Shown: piece by piece, positions 6,188-10,774 of the stretch
How positions within the stretch are numbered: the first letter of the stretch is position 1
Layout: the number at the start of each line of letters is the position of its first letter
Assembly: GCA_050010315.1 (NCBI GenBank)
Contig: JBEKLG010000053.1
Span: 1 to 10,774, forward strand
DNA: 10,774 bases
Source of the DNA: Bog-793 sp050010315
Lineage (GTDB): Bacteria > Actinomycetota > Acidimicrobiia > Acidimicrobiales > Bog-793
Reading direction: 5' to 3'
Made by a program: the position numbers and the translations under genes
The notes under the pieces: generated by a model
Told to the model about the DNA's origin: nothing
Databases searched by the model: none
The model's input: the letters and a program-made list of their open reading frames with translations, nothing else

Positions 6188-6901
6188 TTAGGGCCCGAGC
6201 CAGACCCGGCGAAACGCCTCGGCGTAGCCGACACCGGCCACCCGTCCCGCCTCGGCGGCGCGCCCTTCGAGCACCTGCCGGAAGGACTCGCCGCCAGCGC
6301 CGAGCTGGCTCACGTGGCAGCACACCGCGTCCGCCTTGCGGCCGACGGTCGCCGTGACCTCCACGTAGACGTTGGGCTCGAGCGAGCCGGTCAACAGGGC
6401 GTAGCTGACGACGTGGGGCGGCCCCGCGTCAGGGAAGTACAACGGCGATGCGGCCGCAGGCGCGGCGGCGTCGAGCGCGGCATAGCCGACGACGCGGTGG
6501 TCCCGATGGTTGTAGTAGTGCTCGCCGAAGAACACCGCGCTCGGGTCCGGGCAGACGAGCACCTCCGGACGGAGCTCGCGCAGCAGGCAGACGAGCTCCC
6601 GGCGCAGCGCCGCATCGTTCTCGAACTCCCCGTCGGCATGACCGAGCCGGTGCACACCGGAGAGCCGGAGGACACGCGCCGCCGCTTCGATCTCCGCGGC
6701 ACGTGAGGTGACGAGCGACTCGGCGTGGGTCGCGGGATCTCGCGTGCCCTTGTCACCGGCCGCGCAGACGATGAGGTCGACGCTCGCCCCGGCGTCTGCC
6801 CAGCGCGCCAACGTCCCACCGCACGAGACGTCGGAGTCGTCGGGATGGGCGTAGATCGCGACCGCGCGCTGGGGTGCCTCAGTGAGCAGCTCGACGGGCA
6901 C
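6188..6901 (-). CDS. PIG-L family zinc deacetylase
   Basis: This 237-residue cytoplasmic enzyme belongs to the LmbE/PIG-L family, which removes acetyl groups from N-acetylglucosamine conjugates such as mycothiol or bacillithiol precursors. AHPDDSDVSCGGT (18-30) gives zinc ligands His19 and Asp22 and general base Asp21. YNHRDHR (130-136) gives the third zinc ligand, His135. The usual acidic residue after HPDD is Ser23 here, with Asp24 next. It is shorter than MshB or Mca (about 290 residues), so neither name is safe; a generic deacetylase of a thiol or amino-sugar conjugate fits better. The start is GTG 6901, six bases after the nrdR stop, with a G-rich Shine-Dalgarno overlapping that stop. 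It lies between nrdR and dinB. Confidence 0.88.
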   Translation of the reverse strand: MPVELLTEAPQRAVAIYAHPDDSDVSCGGTLARWADAGASVDLIVCAAGDKGTRDPATHAESLVTSRAAEIEAAARVLRLSGVHRLGHADGEFENDAALRRELVCLLRELRPEVLVCPDPSAVFFGEHYYNHRDHRVVGYAALDAAAPAAASPLYFPDAGPPHVVSYALLTGSLEPNVYVEVTATVGRKADAVCCHVSQLGAGGESFRQVLEGRAAEAGRVAGVGYAEAFRRVWLGP

Positions 6902-6907
6902 CGTCGC

Positions 6908-7426
6908 TCACCCCGGCGCCCGGCGGCCAGGGCGCGATGCCGGCGGCACCTTCGTCGTCCGGTGCTGCTTCGGCGCCGTCGCCTTCGTCAACAGGCCGGC
7001 CTCGCGCTCGAAATCCCCGAGGTTCTCGAAACCCTTGTAGACGCTGGCGAAGCGGATGTACGCCACCTCGTCGAGCTCTCGCAGCCGGTCGAGCACGGCG
7101 ACGCCGATCTCCACCGTCGTCACGTCGCGTCCCGCCTGGGCGAACTCGTTCGCGACGGCGGCGGCAAGCGCCTCGATCGCATCGTCGTCGACCGGCCGGT
7201 TCTTGCAGGCCGCCCGCACCCCGGCGGCAATCTTGTCGCGGCGGAACGGCTCCCGTTCGGCGGACCTTTTCACGACGAAGGTCACGGCGCCGCCGAGCCG
7301 CTCGAACGTCGTGAAGCGGTGACCGCACTGGCGGCACTCCCGTCGCCGCCGGATCGACACCCCGCCGTCGACCTCGCGCGAGTCGACGACGCGGTCGTCG
7401 CGGGCCGAACACCGCGGGCAGCGCAC
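6908..7426 (-). CDS. nrdR: Transcriptional repressor NrdR
   Basis: This 172-residue protein is NrdR, the nucleotide-sensing repressor of ribonucleotide reductase genes. The N-terminal zinc ribbon has MRCPRC (Cys3, Cys6) and CRQC (Cys31, Cys34). SIRRRRECRQCGHRFTTFER (24-43) is the family signature. The ATP-cone domain spans about 47-137, with VVKRSAEREPFRRDKI and the conserved VAYIRFASVYKGFENLGDF end. A 32-residue basic tail extends beyond the usual core. The frame is open upstream to 7945, but the zinc ribbon fixes the start at GTG 7426. A -10-like TACTCT stands six bases before it, with no Shine-Dalgarno, so the mRNA is probably leaderless. It heads a run of seven - strand genes. NrdR next to a LysM gene and lexA is the actinobacterial order seen around Rv2718c-Rv2720. 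No NrdR box is recognised here. Confidence 0.95.
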   Translation of the reverse strand: MRCPRCSARDDRVVDSREVDGGVSIRRRRECRQCGHRFTTFERLGGAVTFVVKRSAEREPFRRDKIAAGVRAACKNRPVDDDAIEALAAAVANEFAQAGRDVTTVEIGVAVLDRLRELDEVAYIRFASVYKGFENLGDFEREAGLLTKATAPKQHRTTKVPPASRPGRRAPG

Positions 7427-7432
7427 CGCGGG

Positions 7433-7438
7433 AGAGTA
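7433..7438 (-). promoter_or_regulatory. -10 element of the nrdR promoter (leaderless)
   Basis: Read on the - strand this is TACTCT, a TANNNT -10 hexamer, six bases before the nrdR GTG. This spacing puts transcription initiation at or near the start codon. There is no convincing -35. Confidence 0.5.
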
Positions 7439-7478
7439 GCGCTCCGCAGGGCCGACCCCGGAAGCGCCGAGCGGTCGA

Positions 7479-7880
7479 TCAGGGAACGGTGAGGACCGCG
7501 CCGGGTCGCAACGGGGCCCCGTGCAGCTCGGCCGCGAGGGTGGCGACGACCTCGACCGGGTCGCCCGCCGGGTCGAGCCGCGCCGCGATCGCCCACAAGG
7601 TGTCGCCCGGGCGGGCGACGTAGACAACCCCCTCGCCACCCCCCGGCGCGGCGCCCTCCGTGGAGCGGAGCGCACCGGCGCCGACCCAGAGGCCGGCGAG
7701 GGCGAGGAACGTCGCCAGCGCCGTGGCGGGGCGACGCCGCCTTCCGGCACGGCGACCTGCCGGTGCCGGGAGAGGCGACCCGCAATCGGAAGCACCGCCG
7801 ACGAGCCGCAACGACCCCGAGTTGCCACGGGCCGCCGAGCGGCCCGCCGACCCGCCGGCTGATCCGACCAGCGCCGCCAT
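7479..7880 (-). CDS. LysM membrane protein, SOS-linked cell-division inhibitor type (ChiZ/DivS/YneA-like)
   Basis: This 133-residue protein has a cytoplasmic N-terminus rich in Gly, Ser and Arg (1-51), one membrane helix (about 52-70), a short linker and an extracytoplasmic LysM domain (about 87-133; YVARPGDTLWAIAARLDP). LysM binds peptidoglycan. The position between nrdR and a divergent lexA matches mycobacterial Rv2719c/ChiZ and corynebacterial DivS, and functionally Bacillus YneA. Those are SOS-induced proteins that delay division after DNA damage. The sequence itself is too short and variable to prove orthology. ATG 7880 is fixed by a strong GGGAGG five to six bases upstream; an in-frame ATG at 7997 would run through the operators and is unlikely. 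A promoter with a LexA box between -35 and -10 lies upstream, so strong LexA repression is expected. Confidence 0.82.
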   Translation of the reverse strand: MAALVGSAGGSAGRSAARGNSGSLRLVGGASDCGSPLPAPAGRRAGRRRRPATALATFLALAGLWVGAGALRSTEGAAPGGGEGVVYVARPGDTLWAIAARLDPAGDPVEVVATLAAELHGAPLRPGAVLTVP

Positions 7881-7914
7881 GCCCACCTCCCGAGAATCCA
7901 GCTCCGGGCGATCC

Positions 7915-7930
7915 TCGTACGTATGTTCGA
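7915..7930. promoter_or_regulatory. LexA box 1 (SOS box), LysM-gene side
   Basis: TCGTACGTATGTTCGA matches the actinobacterial SOS box TCGAAC-N4-GTTCGA at 11 of its 12 fixed positions. It lies 34 bases upstream of the LysM-gene ATG, downstream of the predicted -10, so bound LexA would block the transcription start or early elongation. Confidence 0.75.
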
Positions 7931-7943
7931 TCGTCCGGCGGCC

Positions 7944-7973
7944 ATCGTCGCACGAACGTCCGTTCGCTGTCAA
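7944..7973 (-). promoter_or_regulatory. Promoter of the LysM gene
   Basis: On the - strand, a perfect -35 TTGACA (7973-7968), an 18-base spacer and a -10-like GACGAT (7949-7944) are present. The spacer contains LexA box 2, the classic arrangement for repression by blocking RNA polymerase. The -10 departs from consensus at its first, third and fourth positions, so strength is uncertain. Confidence 0.6.
7952..7967. promoter_or_regulatory. LexA box 2, inside the LysM-gene promoter
   Basis: CGAAC-GTCC-GTTCG (7953-7966) has a perfect ten-base palindromic core of the actinobacterial SOS box; only the outermost bases differ. It lies entirely between -35 and -10 of the - strand promoter. Confidence 0.8.
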
Positions 7974-7980
7974 CGACCGG

Positions 7981-7996
7981 GCGAACACGTGTTCCA
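7981..7996. promoter_or_regulatory. LexA box 3
   Basis: CGAAC-ACGT-GTTCC (7982-7995) has one core mismatch to CGAAC-N4-GTTCG. Together with the adjoining box 4 it sits upstream of the lexA promoter region and probably serves lexA autorepression, although it also lies just upstream of the LysM-gene -35. Confidence 0.7.
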
Positions 7997-8011
7997 CGAA
8001 CGGATGTTTGC
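7996..8011. promoter_or_regulatory. LexA box 4
   Basis: CGAAC-GGAT-GTTTG (7997-8010) has one core mismatch. Its centre is 15 bases from that of box 3, so two dimers would sit side by side. It is the least conserved of the four and could be a low-affinity site. Confidence 0.55.
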
Positions 8012-8031
8012 ATTCGGCTCTGACAGGGAGC

Positions 8032-8037
8032 TAACTT
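8032..8037 (+). promoter_or_regulatory. Possible -10 element of lexA
   Basis: TAACTT fits TANNNT. Upstream, TTTGCA (8007-8012, spacer 19) is a poor -35 that overlaps LexA box 4. Transcription would start near 8044, giving a leader of about 40 bases with GAAAGG (8069-8074) as Shine-Dalgarno before the ATG at 8083. Confidence 0.4.
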
Positions 8038-8082
8038 CGACCCCAGGACGTGGCCGCAGGCCGTTCGCGAAAGGCGGGGCAG

Positions 8083-8715
8083 ATGGCCGATATCCAGCTC
8101 TCGGGCAAGCGTCGTCAGATTCTCGAGTTCATCGAACGGCAGGTTCGCGAGCGCGGTTACCCGCCGTCGGTGCGCGAGATCGGCGAGGCCGTCGGGCTGA
8201 CCTCCTCCTCGACCGTCCACGCCCACCTCCAGATCCTCCAGCGCCAGGGCTACCTGCGTCGCGACCCGACCAAGCCGCGCGCCATCGAGGTCTCCTTCGA
8301 ACCCTCGACGGGTGTCGCGATCGGCGTCCGGCCGGTCGCGCACGTCCCGCTGCTCGGCGACGTGGCCGCCGGTGTCGGCGTCCTCGCCGGCGAGAACGTA
8401 GAAGAGGTCCTGCCGGTGCCGGAGGACCTCACCGGCTCCGGTGAGCTTTTCATGCTGAGGGTGCGCGGCGATTCGATGATCGACGCCGGCATCCTCGACG
8501 GCGATCTCGTCGTCGTGCGCCACCAGCCCGACGCCGAGCCCGGCGACGTTGTCGTCGCGGGCATCCCCGACGGCGAGGCGACGGTGAAGACCTTCCGCCG
8601 CCGCCGGGGACGCGTCGTGCTCGTCCCGTCGAATCCCCGCTTCGCCGAGATCGAGCTTCCCCCCGACGAGGTGACGATCTACGGCAAAGTCGTGACCGTC
8701 CTGCGCCGCCTGTAG
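8083..8715 (+). CDS. lexA: SOS repressor LexA
   Basis: This 210-residue protein is LexA, the repressor of DNA-damage genes that cleaves itself when RecA filaments form. The winged-helix DNA-binding domain spans about 1-68, with YPPSVREIGEAVGLTSSSTVHAHL (26-49). The cleavage site is Ala96-Gly97 in LLGDVAAG. The catalytic dyad is Ser131 (RGDSMIDAGI) and Lys169 (ATVKTF). All key residues are present, so it should be self-cleaving. ATG 8083 is chosen because GAAAGG (8069-8074) stands nine bases upstream and the helix-turn-helix begins soon after; a GTG at 8050 would add 11 residues. It lacks the longer N-terminal extension of mycobacterial LexA. Four LexA-box-like sites lie upstream, shared with the divergent LysM gene, so autoregulation is expected. 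Its stop codon abuts that of dapE. Confidence 0.97.
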   Translation: MADIQLSGKRRQILEFIERQVRERGYPPSVREIGEAVGLTSSSTVHAHLQILQRQGYLRRDPTKPRAIEVSFEPSTGVAIGVRPVAHVPLLGDVAAGVGVLAGENVEEVLPVPEDLTGSGELFMLRVRGDSMIDAGILDGDLVVVRHQPDAEPGDVVVAGIPDGEATVKTFRRRRGRVVLVPSNPRFAEIELPPDEVTIYGKVVTVLRRL

Positions 8716-9789
8716 TCAGCGCCGTTCGAGCAGCCCGCGGAGCGTTCGGAATACCGTCTCGAGCTCGCCGCGGCTGACGTGCTCGTCGGCGTGGTGGCAA
8801 AGGTCGGGGTCACCCGGGCCGAAGTTCGTGGCCGGCAGACCCTTGCCGGCGAAGTGTGAGACGTCGGTCCAGCCGAGCTTGGCGCGCGGCGCGGCGCCGC
8901 TCGCCGCGACGAGCGCGGCGAAAAGCGGGTGGTCGAGACGCGGCGGCGCCGGCGCGTCGACCTCCTCGACCTCGATCGAATCGCCGGCCGCGGTGTCGAG
9001 CGCCGGGCCGATCAGCGCCGAGATCGCCTCGAGGGCCTGGTCGGCGTCACGGTCGGGCGCGAAGCGGTGGGACAGGAGCGCGCTCGCCCGGTCGGGAACG
9101 ACGTTCGCCCTCGTCCGGGACCCGCCCTCGGCCCACACCGTCTGCAGCGACTCGTGGTACTCACAGCCGTCTATGACCGGGCGGCGGTCGCTGAATTCGC
9201 TCGCCCGCACGAGGACTGCGCCGAGTCGGTCGATGGCGTTCTCGCCCATCCACGGCCGCGCGACGTGGGCCGCGGTGCCCCGCGTCGTGACGACGAGCCG
9301 CATCACCCCCTGGCAGCCGGCCTCGACAATCGACCCCGTCGGCTCGAGCACGAGGGCGACCTCGCCCTCGAGCAGGTCGGGGCGCGCTTCATCGACGGCG
9401 GCGAGCCCCGAGTACTGCCGCTCGACCTCCTCGCAGGCGTACAGGACGTAGGTGAGGTCGCAGACCGGCTCGATGAGATCTCTCGCCAACGCGATCAGGA
9501 CAGCGACGCCGCCTTTCATGTCGACGCTCCCCACCCCGTAGCAGGTGTCACCCTCGACGCGGGCCCGTCCGTTGCCGACCGGCGGAACGGTGTCGAGGTG
9601 CCCGGCGAGCACGACCCGGCGGGCACGGCCGAGCGCGGTGCGGGCGACGACGTTGTCGGAAAGACGCGTCACTTCGAGGAGATCGGCGCGGCGCAGCTCG
9701 GACTCGACGAACCCGGCGATCGCCGCCTCGTCGTGGCTCACCGAGGGGATGTCGACGAGCTCGGCGGCCAGTGCCAGCAGATCGGTCAC
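8716..9789 (-). CDS. dapE: Succinyl-diaminopimelate desuccinylase DapE
   Basis: This 357-residue M20-family zinc peptidase hydrolyses N-succinyl-LL-2,6-diaminopimelate to succinate and LL-diaminopimelate for lysine and cell-wall synthesis. AGHLDTVPP (62-70) gives His64 and Asp66. GVGSVDMKGG (85-94) gives the bridging Asp90. CEEVE (119-123) gives the catalytic Glu120 and metal ligand Glu121. Glu149 and His333 (in CHHADEH, 331-337) complete the two-zinc site. The dimerisation lid begins at about 160 (GCQGVMRLVVTTRGTAAH). Length is normal for actinobacterial DapE. The start is GTG 9789, ten bases after the dapD stop, with weak GGTGG upstream, so it is probably coupled to dapD. It converges on lexA with no bases between the two stop codons. 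Confidence 0.93.
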   Translation of the reverse strand: MTDLLALAAELVDIPSVSHDEAAIAGFVESELRRADLLEVTRLSDNVVARTALGRARRVVLAGHLDTVPPVGNGRARVEGDTCYGVGSVDMKGGVAVLIALARDLIEPVCDLTYVLYACEEVERQYSGLAAVDEARPDLLEGEVALVLEPTGSIVEAGCQGVMRLVVTTRGTAAHVARPWMGENAIDRLGAVLVRASEFSDRRPVIDGCEYHESLQTVWAEGGSRTRANVVPDRASALLSHRFAPDRDADQALEAISALIGPALDTAAGDSIEVEEVDAPAPPRLDHPLFAALVAASGAAPRAKLGWTDVSHFAGKGLPATNFGPGDPDLCHHADEHVSRGELETVFRTLRGLLERR

Positions 9790-9799
9790 GGCGCCACCG

Positions 9800-10624
9800 T
9801 CAGGCGATCACGCCGGTGTCGCGGAGAATCGCGTTGAGCTGGGCCTTGTCATGGCGCTGTCCCACCTCGAGGTGCCGGAGCACGAGCACGCACGGCAGGT
9901 AGAAGTCCCCGCCCGCGAATTCCCGCCGGCGGGAGGCGCCGACGGCGACGCTCCAAGCCGGAACCCGGCCGCGGCTGACCTCTTCGCCGCTCGCGGCCTC
10001 GATGACCGGCATCGAGCCGGTGAGGATCGAGCCGGCGCCGAGCACAGCTCCGGCGCCGACCCTGGCACCCTCCGTGAGGATCGAGCGGCTGCCGATCAGC
10101 GCGTCGTCTTCGACGACGACCGGAACGGCGTTCGGTGGTTCCAGCACGCCGCCGATACCGACCCCACCGGAGAGGTGGACCCGCGCCCCGATCTGGGCGC
10201 AGGATCCGACGGTCGCCCAGGTGTCGACGAGCGTCCCGGCACCGACCCGGGCTCCGATGTTCACGTAGCTCGGCATGAGGATCACGCCACGGTCGAGGAA
10301 CGCCCCCCAGCGCGCCGACGCGCCGGGGACAACCCGCACGCCTCGGGCGGCGTAGTCGCCCTTCAACGGGATCTTGTCGGCGAACTCGAACGGCCCGAGT
10401 TGGACCGTCGTGATCTCGGAGAGCACAAACCAAAGCAGGATCGCCTCACGCAGCCACTCGTGGACGACCACCTCGCCATCCGCGTCGACCTCGGCGACCC
10501 GGGCCGCGCCGGCATCGAGGAGGTCGATCGCGGCATGGACCGTCGCGGCAGCGTCCGTGTCGGCAGCCGACAGTGCCTGCCGGCGCTGCCACAGCTCGTG
10601 GATCGACGACTCGAGAGCCTCCAT
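9800..10624 (-). CDS. dapD: Tetrahydrodipicolinate N-succinyltransferase DapD (E. coli type)
   Basis: This 274-residue enzyme transfers succinyl from succinyl-CoA to tetrahydrodipicolinate, the first step of the succinylase branch to diaminopimelate. The N-terminal helical domain (1-90) has VHEWLREAILLWF. The left-handed beta-helix spans about 100-235, with the family blocks GVRVVPGA, ILMPSYVNIGARVGAGTLVD, TWATVGSCAQIG and HLSGGVGIGGVLEP. GRVPAWSVAVG follows. Length and motifs match the E. coli DapD rather than the longer, divergent mycobacterial DapD. ATG 10624 is fixed by GGGAGG (10635-10630) five bases upstream; a longer frame from 10693 would overlap the preceding gene. A -10-like TAGCCT at 10644-10639 is visible but close. 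dapE follows ten bases after the stop. Confidence 0.95.
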   Translation of the reverse strand: MEALESSIHELWQRRQALSAADTDAAATVHAAIDLLDAGAARVAEVDADGEVVVHEWLREAILLWFVLSEITTVQLGPFEFADKIPLKGDYAARGVRVVPGASARWGAFLDRGVILMPSYVNIGARVGAGTLVDTWATVGSCAQIGARVHLSGGVGIGGVLEPPNAVPVVVEDDALIGSRSILTEGARVGAGAVLGAGSILTGSMPVIEAASGEEVSRGRVPAWSVAVGASRRREFAGGDFYLPCVLVLRHLEVGQRHDKAQLNAILRDTGVIA

Positions 10625-10689
10625 GACGCCTCCCGACGAGGCTAACGCGCCGTCACGCACCGGCTTGTGGGGCTCGCCGGCACCTCTCG

Positions 10690-10774
10690 TCACGGCGAAC
10701 GGTCCCCGTCGACGGTGGGGGCCGCGTCGACGGCGAACTGCGAGAAGCGGCGCCGCCCCGCCTCGTCGAGCCGG
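10690..10774 (-). CDS. C-terminal end of an unidentified gene (partial)
   Basis: On the - strand the frame beginning at 10773 encodes 27 residues, RLDEAGRRRFSQFAVDAAPT followed by a short acidic tail, ending with TGA at 10692-10690. Codon third positions are G/C as in neighbouring genes, and the stop lies 65 bases before the dapD start. It is probably the end of a gene upstream of dapD, possibly another step of the pathway such as the dapC aminotransferase, but the fragment shows no diagnostic motif. Confidence 0.45.
   Translation of the reverse strand, partial: RLDEAGRRRFSQFAVDAAPTVDGDRSP

Noticed and set aside
4693..6357. Long + strand open frame of 554 codons opposite dinB
   Set aside because: It is Arg/Asp/Pro-rich without any domain pattern and lies antisense to a clear DNA polymerase IV with all catalytic motifs. 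Long antisense frames are common at this GC content.
7427..7945. Upstream extension of nrdR into the LysM gene
   Set aside because: The zinc ribbon MRCPRC must be at the N-terminus, and the extension overlaps the LysM coding region in another frame.
7881..7997. Longer N-terminus of the LysM protein from an ATG at 7997
   Set aside because: It would run through the promoter and three LexA boxes. The ATG at 7880 has a strong GGGAGG.
8020..8025. CTGACA as the lexA -35
   Set aside because: It is five of six to consensus, but nothing like a -10 stands 16-18 bases downstream (a C/G-rich stretch).
9545..10645. + strand open frame of 366 codons over dapD and the start of dapE
   Set aside because: It is antisense to two well-supported enzymes and has shadow-type composition with no recognisable motif.

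Overview
The window is about 10.8 kb of very GC-rich, densely packed bacterial DNA with strong G/C preference at third codon positions. The gene content points to an actinobacterium. The clearest marker is the lexA / LysM-protein / nrdR arrangement (as in mycobacteria and corynebacteria); DUF3040-type and DUF6186-like membrane proteins and frequent GTG starts agree. The class is less certain: the E. coli-type DapD differs from the mycobacterial type, so a deep branch such as Acidimicrobiia is possible, but that is inference. I see no rRNA, tRNA, insertion sequence, CRISPR array or phage gene.

Region 1 (1-2060, + strand) looks like the end of a [NiFe]-hydrogenase maturation operon. It holds the tail of an unidentified gene, hypC, a ten-helix EamA/DMT transporter and a DUF6390-like protein. 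The C-terminal half of that last protein itself carries a HypC-like pattern, including a Cys and a His at the HypC key positions. Region 2 (2249-2829, + strand) is a coupled pair of small membrane proteins. The first probably has a leaderless mRNA.

Region 3 (7426 down to 2617, - strand) is a tight run of seven genes: nrdR, a PIG-L deacetylase, dinB (DNA polymerase IV), a DUF3040 membrane protein, a short conserved protein, an HNH endonuclease and a lipoate-protein-ligase-like protein. The last reading frame runs on through the whole opposite-strand DUF6186-like gene. This is either a real antisense overlap or a lost stop codon.

Region 4 (7479-8715) is the SOS control centre: a LysM membrane protein (ChiZ/DivS/YneA-like) on the - strand and lexA on the + strand, diverging from a shared region. 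That region contains four LexA-box-like palindromes within 100 bp, one of them lying exactly between the -35 and -10 of the LysM-gene promoter. Region 5 (10774 down to 8716, - strand) has the tail of an unknown gene, dapD and dapE, two steps of the succinylase branch of lysine/diaminopimelate synthesis. dapE ends on the base next to the lexA stop codon.

Taken together, regions 3 and 4 group DNA-damage response (LexA, division inhibitor, Pol IV) with dNTP-supply control (NrdR). The most unusual items are the HypC-like domain inside the DUF6390-like protein, the four-box SOS region and the antisense overlap at 2617-2829.
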